A stretch of 51,612 nt of DNA from Aureispira sp964445645 (lineage in GTDB: Bacteria; Bacteroidota; Bacteroidia; Chitinophagales; Saprospiraceae): positions 1-51,612 of the forward strand of contig CAYULH010000022.1 of the NCBI GenBank assembly GCA_964445645.1. Reading direction: 5' to 3'. The notes under the pieces are model-generated. The model searched no databases. It had not been told where the DNA came from and saw only the letters and a list, made by a program, of their open reading frames with translations. Within the stretch, counting starts at the first letter, position 1. Each line of letters begins with the position of its first letter. This document shows, one piece after another, positions 17,098-24,755 of this stretch. The position numbers were made by a program, and so were the translations under genes.

Positions 17098-18342
17098 CTA
17101 TTTATAATACTTCTGAAAAAAATGTTTATTTAAATCTGGTTCAAAGTAGTGTTTTCTCTTAACCCATATAAAGCCATCTCCTTTGGTAATAATTGCTACA
17201 TCTACAGGCCCTCCAACACTCTCTTCTGACATTGTAAAACGCCGTTTTAGGTAAGTTAAGTAAATCAAGCTTTCTGCCATTTCTGCCAAATCTTCTTTAT
17301 CTAAGTGAGACACTGTATTCAGCATTGGCGATACATGGTTTTCGTGAATTTTCTTTTGTAATGAAGTACGAAATGGTTTAGAGAGTCGTCTAATTTCAGC
17401 TGCTCCCATGTTATTTAGTTTCGTTTTCATCTCGTCAGATAATTCTCCTAAACTTAGAGTAAAATCTATCATTTTTCTAAAAAAATCATCAAAAATACTT
17501 TGAGTTTCGCTCAATAAATCAGGACTAATGCCTTGTAATATTGTATGAATAACATCTTTTTGTGCAAATGGTCTCACACTAGCACTAAAATCATTACTTA
17601 TTATAACTTCATTATTTTCATCATATACAAACCTTAGTTCATCACCAATAGCAATAGAAACGTTTATAGGTAAAACTCTAGGAAACAACTCTTTATCTCC
17701 ATAACCAACAAAAATCAAGCCTGTATAGTTTAAAAAATAATCCCGAGAAAGATAAGTAGCATAGACATCTTCTATAAAATTGAGTTCTTCATCTGTAAAT
17801 GCTATTTCTAATACGTTTTCTGTATATCTTGCTATACTTTCCCTAAATAAAGTCAACTTTCTTTTTATAGCATCAACATCAGGTAAAACAATAGCATATT
17901 CTTCAAGCTTCGTTTTTATATTTTCAAAACTCTTTAAAAAATTTTGTTTGTTTTGAATTTCCTTCATTTGATGAATTCCATTCCAAACCTGACTAAACAA
18001 TATAAGTAAGTCGTTTATTAAATAATTTTCAGAACGCTCATTTTTAAACAAGGAACGATCCTCTATCATCCATCTCAAAAAATCATCTCTATAATCTTGG
18101 ACTGTATCAAAAAATTGATTGCCAATGTAGCTTCTATATTCTTTGATTATAATCTCCCACGGAATACCCATAAAATCAGCTCCACTGTACAATGCTATTC
18201 CTACAGGATGGTACTTAGATAAAGTAAAAATTTTGTTAGCTGAGTTATATATTTTTCGGTTATTTGGTGTACCAACTGTAACAGCACTATCAGCAGCTAC
18301 AGCTACGCCTTTTTTATTCAAAATACCAACTACTGCGGTCAT
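17098..18342 (-). CDS. Proteasome-beta-like N-terminal-nucleophile (Ntn) hydrolase with helical insertion
   Basis: 414 residues beginning Met-Thr-Ala-Val-Val. After Met removal Thr becomes residue 1, and the next landmarks fall where the 20S beta subunit has them: Asp17 in VAVAADSAVT, a Lys at 36 (SANKIF; Lys33 in the proteasome) and the Gly-containing turn ALYSGADFMG (AGGAADC in the proteasome). A middle block (about 70-205) is a long helical insertion. The beta fold then resumes (TGLIFVGYGD, LPINVSIAIGDELRFV), and the C-terminal strands ESVGGPVDVAIITKGDGF resemble the SGG-V-N-L-Y-H-V-DGW end of beta subunits, with Glu where Asp166 would be. HslV, Anbu and the beta subunit are much shorter. 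A Thr peptidase or amidase is likely; the substrate is unknown. Confidence 0.72.
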   Translation of the reverse strand: MTAVVGILNKKGVAVAADSAVTVGTPNNRKIYNSANKIFTLSKYHPVGIALYSGADFMGIPWEIIIKEYRSYIGNQFFDTVQDYRDDFLRWMIEDRSLFKNERSENYLINDLLILFSQVWNGIHQMKEIQNKQNFLKSFENIKTKLEEYAIVLPDVDAIKRKLTLFRESIARYTENVLEIAFTDEELNFIEDVYATYLSRDYFLNYTGLIFVGYGDKELFPRVLPINVSIAIGDELRFVYDENNEVIISNDFSASVRPFAQKDVIHTILQGISPDLLSETQSIFDDFFRKMIDFTLSLGELSDEMKTKLNNMGAAEIRRLSKPFRTSLQKKIHENHVSPMLNTVSHLDKEDLAEMAESLIYLTYLKRRFTMSEESVGGPVDVAIITKGDGFIWVKRKHYFEPDLNKHFFQKYYK

Positions 18343-18409
18343 AGGTCTTTTTTGTGTTTAAATTAAAGGTTGAACAGCATTTAATTTTACTAATTTTTCA
18401 TTAAATAGC

Positions 18410-18417
18410 CAAATTTA
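18410..18417 (-). promoter_or_regulatory. Candidate -7 element for the Ntn-hydrolase operon
   Basis: On the minus strand this reads TAAATTTG, a match to TAnnTTTG, 68 bp upstream of the ATG at 18342. No TTTG is at the right spacing, so the support is weak. Confidence 0.25.
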
Positions 18418-18455
18418 TATATAAACAATAGCTTTTAGAGGAACAACATCAACAC

Positions 18456-18635
18456 TTACTCCTCCTCCAAATCCGTTCTATCCTTGAGTTTTTTGTCTTC
18501 TACTTTATCATTCAAAAATTCATTGAGTTCCTCTACCGAGTAGCTAGAGACAATTTCTCCAAATTCATTGATACGAATATCAAATCCCTTGAGGTCTTCG
18601 TGTGTTTGGGGCTTTTTTTTATTTTTATCACTCAT
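18456..18635 (-). CDS. Small acidic protein of unknown function
   Basis: 59 residues from the ATG at 18635 (MSDKNKKKPQTHEDL). The frame is open to 18674, but the extra residues look untranslated. The sequence KGFDIRINEFGEIVSSYSVE followed by a Lys/Glu-rich end suggests a short beta-hairpin and helix. No family is recognised. It lies between the TerB-like gene and the Ntn-hydrolase gene on the same strand, separated from the former by a terminator. Confidence 0.55.
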   Translation of the reverse strand: MSDKNKKKPQTHEDLKGFDIRINEFGEIVSSYSVEELNEFLNDKVEDKKLKDRTDLEEE

Positions 18636-18664
18636 TGTATTGGTTGTTTTTAAATAAAAGTAAG

Positions 18665-18698
18665 AAAAGGACACTTCAACGAATTGAAATGCCCTTTT
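18665..18698 (-). terminator. Probable terminator of the TerB-like gene
   Basis: Imperfect 15-bp stem (18665-18679 with 18684-18698, two mismatches, 4-nt loop) just after the TerB-like gene, followed on the minus strand by a T-rich run. Because it lies between the two genes it suggests that the downstream small gene has its own promoter or read-through expression. Confidence 0.55.
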
Positions 18699-18720
18699 GT
18701 ATAGAAAGCTTCTTTTTGGC

Positions 18721-19626
18721 TTAATTTAAACGCTTTTCTAGGCGAATTTGTGTACGTTCTGCTTCTCCTCGTTCCATTCCGATTTTGTCTGCAAATTCAT
18801 ACACTTCATCTCTGCTCATTTTGCCATTGGCTCTAATGTACATTTCGATGGTATAATCTTGTGCATAACGCAAAAGTTCTTCGTATTTTTCATCTCTAAA
18901 ATCAAACATTTGAGAGTACTCTTCTAGCTTTTGTCTCTCTTCGTCAGCAAATTCATTATCTGTTAGTGCGACAGCCGCTACAATCATAAAGACATTCTCC
19001 CGTGCTTCTTGGTTTACCTCTTCACACTCTACTACAGAGATAGCAGGCGCACGCATTAGGTCACGTAGTGAGCCTGTCTCGGAGGTTAAGAAATCATCAA
19101 AGAATTGTTTCTCTGATTTCTCAATAGTTCCGTCGGCACGTGCCATTTCTACCAGCATTCTAGCCAAGATTTTTTTATCATAGGCTTTGGTAAGAGGTTG
19201 GCGGCGAATGAGTTTTTCAAACTCTGAGAATTCTGTTGCCAAACGCCAGCGACCACCTTCGTAGGTAATCTCGGTGGTAATTTTTTCAAAAGCTCTAACT
19301 ACTGCTTGTTCTTTATCTGCTTTGGAGTGGCGAATGCCATCTGTGGTTTGGCGAACAACCTCGTTACCTGTCATAGAGACAACAGTACCGGCAAAACCAC
19401 CTCCTACTGCACGACGTAGTATTTGTAAAACAGAAGAACGCATGCGTCCAATGGCCGTGTTTTTTACCATACGTGTTACACGCTTTTTGCCATCTGAAGT
19501 GTCAAGTTTAATCATTCCAACAGATTCAAATACTTGATTGTCTATTTGAAACTTGCAGTGAACTTTAGAACCTTGAACTTTTTCTTCTAGGACATAATGT
19601 TTGATTGACTCGTATGTTATTTCCAT
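18721..19626 (-). CDS. TerB-like domain protein
   Basis: 301 residues. The second half (about 147-265) has the helical TerB/DjlA-type pattern with two acidic helix pairs: ILARMLVEMARADGTIEKSE and FMIVAAVALTDNEFADEERQ. The first half is beta-rich (YESIKHYVLEEKVQGSKVHC) and contains a Gly-rich hydrophobic segment (RRAVGGGFAGTVVSM, about 75) that could touch a membrane. TerB-type domains occur in tellurite-resistance and phage-inhibition clusters and in metal-linked membrane complexes; here there are no ter genes, so that role is not supported. Function unknown. Confidence 0.75.
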   Translation of the reverse strand: MEITYESIKHYVLEEKVQGSKVHCKFQIDNQVFESVGMIKLDTSDGKKRVTRMVKNTAIGRMRSSVLQILRRAVGGGFAGTVVSMTGNEVVRQTTDGIRHSKADKEQAVVRAFEKITTEITYEGGRWRLATEFSEFEKLIRRQPLTKAYDKKILARMLVEMARADGTIEKSEKQFFDDFLTSETGSLRDLMRAPAISVVECEEVNQEARENVFMIVAAVALTDNEFADEERQKLEEYSQMFDFRDEKYEELLRYAQDYTIEMYIRANGKMSRDEVYEFADKIGMERGEAERTQIRLEKRLN

Positions 19627-19702
19627 ATTATTATTATTATTTCTTTTACATTCTAATCTTTGCTAGAACAGTGTTTTATGATACGAAATATACTTTTTTA
19701 AG

Positions 19703-19774
19703 TTGCTTCAATGTAAGAAAAATATAGTTTGTCGAAAAACAATTAACAGTTTTATTCTGGTGTAAATGTGCCTT
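19703..19774. repeat. Direct repeat, copy 1, marking a tandem gene duplication
   Basis: About 72 bp at the 3' end of the first lipoprotein gene is almost the same as 21285-21356 at the 3' end of the second (offset 1582 bp), including the shared GTCGAAAAACAATTAACAGT. With the similar coding regions it defines a duplication unit of about 1.58 kb. Confidence 0.9.
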
Positions 19775-21248
19775 AAGGATTTAATTTAACTAAACCAAGC
19801 TTACCATTAGTTCCATCACTCAAAGTACCTGTAAAAGCATAACCTGTTAGTACACCCTGATTGACTCCTGCAACAGCTTCTGTTACAGGAATTACTGTGC
19901 CTGCTTCATCTAATGTAGGCAAAACATTTTGAGAGCCTGCTTCAGTATAATAATAAGGCCAGTCTGTATCTATGCTAAAATCGGGAGCAACTTTGATGAT
20001 GCAGATATCATGCTCTGTATTTGGAATTTCTTTGTAAGTGGCTGCAAGAATATACCCCCCATTGTCTGGAATTTCATTAATAGAAGCCGAGACATAAGGT
20101 TGGGCACTACTAGCTGTACCATTCACATCCAAATAAGTAATAACATCACCATTGACAGATTGTGGCATGCCTGTTTCATTTATTTGTACCAAAGCTAGTT
20201 TTCCAGCATCTGCACTTGATTGAGAGACGTTACCCAAAATTGTTACAATTCCAGTAGAAGCATTGTAAACAGATTGTCCTCCTCTAAAGTCTGTTCCTTG
20301 GTTCCCAAAGTATACAGAGTTGGCAGGTTGTCCTGTAACTTTGCTCATGAATACCACTAATAAATCAGAGTATGGAAGAAAAGTTGTAGCAGTTGCATCA
20401 TAATTGCGCTCTATGGTTCCACACACCAAATATCCCTGTGGCAAAATCTGTACAGATACCCCATAATCAGCTCCAACACGACCATATTTTTGGTTACCAA
20501 CTTGCCATAGGACATTGAAGTTGTCATCTAATGCTACTGTGTAGATATCAGAACGATCACTTACCTGATTGTTATTTCCAGGGATTGCTGCTTTGTTAGT
20601 AACATCAGTAGTCATTCCTGTAAGTACATACTTGATAACACCACCAGTTGCATCCACTTTCATATCAGAAACCATTTCTGTAAAGGTATCAGCCGTATTT
20701 GAATTTAACTCTACCCCATCTGTAGTAGTGGCTGCACCTGTTGTGGCATCTATTTGATACAATACAACCTTAGTTTCCCCTCTTGTGCTAATCGTAGTGC
20801 TAGGGTCAGCATACCTGACGTAAGTTCGATTACAAGCCAATGTATACATATTTCCACCTGGCAATGGCACCAAACGAACACCAACTTCATCAAATCGGAC
20901 ATAGTCCCCATTAAATAAGTTAGGATTGGAATAGGTAGAAAAATTATCTGTAGCAGCACGACCAAAAGAAGAACTCCATATTTCGTTGCCTAGTGAGTCT
21001 GTTTTCACCACAAAAACATCTCTTTCATCTCCGGCTGTGTAAGAAGTAGTAGCACCTAACAGGATATACCCACCATCTGATGTTCTCAGTAGGTCTGCGG
21101 CTGTCTGGGTTGCTACTTGTCCATAATACTTTACAAAAGCAATACTTTGGTTCGCAGGAGTAATAACATCTTGTTGACAACTGCTCAACCAAGCTAGTAT
21201 TACTACTAGTATACTTGTTTTCCAACTATTATTAATTGTATTCTTCAT
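19773..21248 (-). CDS. Lipoprotein, beta-propeller-like, paralogue A of a tandem pair
   Basis: 491 residues with a lipoprotein signal peptide (SILVVILAWLSSCQQ; the Cys is the lipidation site). The mature protein has repeated blocks with the pattern RTSDGGYILLGATTSY and VFVVKTDSLGNEIWSSSFG, typical of secreted beta-propeller proteins in this phylum in which each blade ends in DG-Y or G-W. No catalytic motif. It is highly similar to the next gene (500 residues) throughout. The end differs: paralogue B continues NTQGTFTPE, whereas here the Gln codon CAA is TAA, so the protein stops at LVKLNP while the codons for GTFTPE remain in frame after the stop. Probably surface-exposed; ligand unknown. Confidence 0.85.
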   Translation of the reverse strand: MKNTINNSWKTSILVVILAWLSSCQQDVITPANQSIAFVKYYGQVATQTAADLLRTSDGGYILLGATTSYTAGDERDVFVVKTDSLGNEIWSSSFGRAATDNFSTYSNPNLFNGDYVRFDEVGVRLVPLPGGNMYTLACNRTYVRYADPSTTISTRGETKVVLYQIDATTGAATTTDGVELNSNTADTFTEMVSDMKVDATGGVIKYVLTGMTTDVTNKAAIPGNNNQVSDRSDIYTVALDDNFNVLWQVGNQKYGRVGADYGVSVQILPQGYLVCGTIERNYDATATTFLPYSDLLVVFMSKVTGQPANSVYFGNQGTDFRGGQSVYNASTGIVTILGNVSQSSADAGKLALVQINETGMPQSVNGDVITYLDVNGTASSAQPYVSASINEIPDNGGYILAATYKEIPNTEHDICIIKVAPDFSIDTDWPYYYTEAGSQNVLPTLDEAGTVIPVTEAVAGVNQGVLTGYAFTGTLSDGTNGKLGLVKLNP

Positions 21249-21284
21249 ATCAAATTTTTACATTATATTAAATATATTTTTCAT

Positions 21285-21356
21285 ATTACTTCAACCTAAG
21301 AAAAATATAGCTTGTCGAAAAACAATTAACAGTTTTATTCTGGTGTAAATGTGCCT
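21285..21356. repeat. Direct repeat, copy 2, marking a tandem gene duplication
   Basis: Second copy of the sequence at 19703-19774; it lies in the gap between the two lipoprotein genes and covers the last codons of paralogue B. Confidence 0.9.
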
Positions 21357-22837
21357 TGTGTATTTAATTTAACTAGCCCAAGCATATCATTCGTTCCCAA
21401 ACCAAAAGTACCTGTAAAGGCGTAGCCAGTTAGTACCACTTGGTTGGTTCCTGCAACCCCTTCTGTAACAGGCATTACGGTACCAGCTTCCTCCAATGTA
21501 GCAAAAACGTTTTGAGAACCTGCTTCATTATAACCAAAGTAATACGGCCAGCCTGTATCTATGCTAAAATCTGGTGTAACTTTGATGATACAGATGTCGT
21601 GCTCTGTGTTTGGAATCTCTTTGTAGGTTGCTGCAAGAATGTACCCTCCATTATCAGGTACTTCATCAATAGAAGCTGATACATAAGGCTGGCTACTACT
21701 AGCTGTACCATTCACATCCAAATAGGTAATGGTATTACCATTTACCGTCTGGGGCACTCCGCCTTCATCTATTTGTACCAACGCTAATTTTCCAGCATTT
21801 GCAGTCGATTCAGACACATAGCCCAAAATAGTCACAATTCCAGTAGCTGAATTATAAACAGATTGACCTCCTCTAAAATTGGTTCCTTCTACCCCAAAGT
21901 AATCAGGATTGGTTGGTTGTCCTGTGGTTTTGTTCATAAATACCACCAATAGATCAGAGTATGGTATAAAACTAGAGGAAGTTGCATCATAATTGCGCTC
22001 TATGGTTCCACACACCAAATATCCCTGAGGCAAAATCTGTACAGATACGCCATAATCTTCCCCAATACGACCATATTTTTGGTTACCTGGTTGCCACAAG
22101 ATATTAAAGTTTTCATCTAATGCTACGGTATAAATATCAGAACGATCACTTACCTCATTGCTATTTCCGGGGATAATAGCTTTGTTGGGAACATTGGTGG
22201 TCATTCCTGTAAGAACGTATTTGATGATACCACTAGAGGTATCAATTTTCATGTCCGAAACCATTTCTGTCAGGGTATCGGCCGTATTAAAATTCAATTC
22301 TACACCATTTGGGCTGGTGGGCGCACCTGTTGCCGCATCTATTTGATACAATACAATCTTAGTTTCCCCTCTTGTGCTAATCATTGTACTAGCATCAGCA
22401 TATCTGATATAGGTACGATTACAAGCCAAGGTATACATACTTCCATCTGGTAAAGGCATCAAACGAACCCCTGCTTCATCAAATCGTATGTAATCTCCCT
22501 TGAACAAGTTGGGATTAGAATAATTAGAGAAATTGTCTGTAGCAGCACGACCAAAAGAAGAACTCCACATTTCGTTGCCTAGTGAATCTGTTTTCACCAC
22601 AAAAACATCTCTTTCTTCTCCTGCTGTATAAGAGTTGGTTGCGCCCAACAAAATATACCCACCATCTGATGTTCGCAGCAAGTCGGCGGCCGTTTGGGTA
22701 GCTACGTGTCCATAATACTTTATAAAAGCAACACTTTGGTTCGCAGGGGAAATAACATCTTGTTGACAACTACTCAACCAAGCCAGTAACATTACTAGTG
22801 TGCTTATTGTCCAACTATTGCTAATTATTGTCTTCAT
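21335..22837 (-). CDS. Lipoprotein, beta-propeller-like, paralogue B of a tandem pair
   Basis: 500 residues with the lipobox LAWLSSCQQ, then the same repeat pattern as paralogue A (RTSDGGYILLGATNSY, VFVVKTDSLGNEMWSSSFGR, DNGGYILAATYKEI). The two differ by scattered substitutions, mostly conservative, plus a few small indels (for example a three-residue FGY insertion near PYYFGYNEAGSQ and the intact C-terminus QGTFTPE). The pattern points to duplication followed by divergence under coding constraint. The 86-bp gap between the genes has no visible terminator, so they may be one transcript. Function unknown. Confidence 0.85.
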   Translation of the reverse strand: MKTIISNSWTISTLVMLLAWLSSCQQDVISPANQSVAFIKYYGHVATQTAADLLRTSDGGYILLGATNSYTAGEERDVFVVKTDSLGNEMWSSSFGRAATDNFSNYSNPNLFKGDYIRFDEAGVRLMPLPDGSMYTLACNRTYIRYADASTMISTRGETKIVLYQIDAATGAPTSPNGVELNFNTADTLTEMVSDMKIDTSSGIIKYVLTGMTTNVPNKAIIPGNSNEVSDRSDIYTVALDENFNILWQPGNQKYGRIGEDYGVSVQILPQGYLVCGTIERNYDATSSSFIPYSDLLVVFMNKTTGQPTNPDYFGVEGTNFRGGQSVYNSATGIVTILGYVSESTANAGKLALVQIDEGGVPQTVNGNTITYLDVNGTASSSQPYVSASIDEVPDNGGYILAATYKEIPNTEHDICIIKVTPDFSIDTGWPYYFGYNEAGSQNVFATLEEAGTVMPVTEGVAGTNQVVLTGYAFTGTFGLGTNDMLGLVKLNTQGTFTPE

Positions 22838-22975
22838 TATTTTTACTTTATACTATTATTAACACTTCGTATTTTGTTTTTTCTTCAAAACATATTGCAT
22901 TACATACAACCATTTTTTCACGAAGTAATTATTCTCTAAACTAGTTTTAAAACACTCAAAAGCCTATAAAGCTGT

Positions 22976-24460
22976 CTATTCGTATTCAATTTCTACTCGA
23001 ACACGCTTATTCTTGAGGTTATCCAATTCACGCTTTTTGTCTTTGATATAGCGATCGCCTCTAGTTCTGCCCTTCTGAATATCCTCAATCAATGAAGGAC
23101 GTTCTAATTGCATATCTTTAATAGTACTATTCAGTTCACGTCTCAAGTCTTCGTCTGTTTCTCGCTTGATAGCATTTCGCTCCCGCTCTAACCACTTATT
23201 ATAACGTTTGCCAATTATTATTGGATTGTATTGACGTTTTTTTCTAGGGGTATAAAATGCCTTGATAAAGCCAACAGTCAATGCAAAATTATCCATTCTA
23301 AAATCGTTATCTACGTGTCCATAATTGTACAGTAATTCGGGATTGGTGTAACGGTTATTGATGTTCACTGCATTGAGGAACATACGAGAATATCTAAAAT
23401 CAGCATAAACAAAATTACGTCCTACTCTAAATTTCATACCTGCACCTGCCACAAACGAGACATTAACCATTGTTCTCATAGAGGGCAAGGTAGCATTGGC
23501 CACAGAAGTCGTATTTTTGGTAATATTAATCTGTTTGGTCGGCACACTTTGATCTCTTAATCCAATAGGCTCGGCCGTAGTTGTACGGCTAATATCTTGC
23601 AAGTCGGCACTAATCAGGAAGTTACCTGCAATTCCTGCATAAACATAAGGTAGCAGCCCCTCAAACTTGGTAATATTATAACGTAGGGTCAAGGGCAAAT
23701 CAATCCAATATTGATTCTCTTTGAAGGTCAAAACAGAATATGGTACAGGGTTTCCTTGATACGTTCCCAAATCATTATTGTGCGCTTGGTCGCCTGTTTG
23801 TGTAGTGGGGTTGATAGTACCAACAGACATATACAAAGTATCACCAAAGGCATAAGTTCGATACCCAAATGTAGCATCCAAGGTCAAATCAAAATTATAT
23901 AATAGCGGCAATTCAAACCCAACACTGAGATTGGCTCCAAAAACATTCTGACGCAAATACCCTTCTCGATCAGATACTCCAGAAGTATTGTCAACACCAT
24001 AATTCTGTAGTTGCTCTACCAAGGTGAAATTCATTCCCGCACCAAAGTACATCGAAAAAATAGGATTGCGATTGAAGGTTTCTGAGAGGTAAATTAAATC
24101 ATAAGACTCTTGTGATTCTCCTGTCAAATCAGGTTTGTACAAAGGATCAATCCGAAGCATCTCTCTAAAAGACTTATCTGCTGCTCCAATTTTGTTGCGA
24201 TACAAGTAACTTTCTGTAATCAACTCAAATGCTTCTAAGCGTTTTTCACTAGACATTGATTTGGGATCAGAAGCACAAGTTTCGATGGATTCCACACGCT
24301 CCAAATTTCCTTCCTCATACCAACGTTTGGCTTCGTCCAAATTACAGTTATCACTTGAAGTACCTTTTGATCGTTGAGCAGAAAGTGTACAAACCTGAGT
24401 CAAGGTTACCAAGCAACATAACAATAGGCAACGAATGACAACATCATAAGATTTCATCAT
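22976..24460 (-). CDS. Outer-membrane beta-barrel protein with N-terminal TPR-like and C-terminal coiled-coil regions
   Basis: 494 residues. After a signal peptide (CLLLCCLVTLTQVCTLSAQ) comes a helical TPR-like stretch (about 38-120: LDEAKRWYEEGNLERVESIE, SFREMLRIDPLYKPDLTG), then a beta-barrel of about 280 residues (NPIFSMYFGAGMNFTLVEQL ... VSFVAGAGMKFRVGRNFVYA ... MDNFALTVGFIKAFYTP) and a highly charged helical tail (RERNAIKRETDEDLRRELNS). The charged tail is unusual for a barrel and would lie in the periplasm. A good promoter precedes it. The next gene upstream on the same strand is the nSTAND1-WD40 protein, which is separated by a terminator; a functional link is possible but unproven. 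Confidence 0.82.
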   Translation of the reverse strand: MMKSYDVVIRCLLLCCLVTLTQVCTLSAQRSKGTSSDNCNLDEAKRWYEEGNLERVESIETCASDPKSMSSEKRLEAFELITESYLYRNKIGAADKSFREMLRIDPLYKPDLTGESQESYDLIYLSETFNRNPIFSMYFGAGMNFTLVEQLQNYGVDNTSGVSDREGYLRQNVFGANLSVGFELPLLYNFDLTLDATFGYRTYAFGDTLYMSVGTINPTTQTGDQAHNNDLGTYQGNPVPYSVLTFKENQYWIDLPLTLRYNITKFEGLLPYVYAGIAGNFLISADLQDISRTTTAEPIGLRDQSVPTKQINITKNTTSVANATLPSMRTMVNVSFVAGAGMKFRVGRNFVYADFRYSRMFLNAVNINNRYTNPELLYNYGHVDNDFRMDNFALTVGFIKAFYTPRKKRQYNPIIIGKRYNKWLERERNAIKRETDEDLRRELNSTIKDMQLERPSLIEDIQKGRTRGDRYIKDKKRELDNLKNKRVRVEIEYE

Positions 24461-24543
24461 AGTTTGGTTTCTAGTATCCGTGATTTCGTAGTAGTGGTGC
24501 GTGTTCCTTCACGGACAGGGGTGATATAAAATTAAGCTCCTCT

Positions 24544-24575
24544 CAAATATAACATTAGTTAAGCAGTCCTACAAA
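24544..24575 (-). promoter_or_regulatory. Promoter of the outer-membrane beta-barrel gene
   Basis: On the minus strand TTTG (24572-24575), 20 bp, then TATATTTG (24544-24551): an exact match to the Bacteroidota consensus. It predicts a transcript start near 24537 and a leader of about 75 nt. Confidence 0.7.
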
Positions 24576-24701
24576 GAGTCTAACTATATAATTTGTCAAT
24601 TAAGCAAAAACAAACTTGTATTAGTTTCATCTACTCAACTTTATATTGCTCCTTTGTTATAGATTGCTTGTTCTCTGATTTTGTATTTATAATGCAAAAT
24701 A

Positions 24702-24737
24702 GATAAGCCCAAAAAACAGTTGTTTTTTGGGCTTATC
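24702..24737 (-). terminator. Rho-independent terminator of the nSTAND1-WD40 gene
   Basis: A perfect 16-bp inverted repeat (GATAAGCCCAAAAAAC at 24702-24717, its complement at 24722-24737, 4-nt loop AGTT) 19 bp after the stop codon, with the A/T block placed to give a U-run on the minus strand. It separates this gene from the outer-membrane protein gene. Confidence 0.9.
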
Positions 24738-24755
24738 ATTGCACAGAAGGAATGA

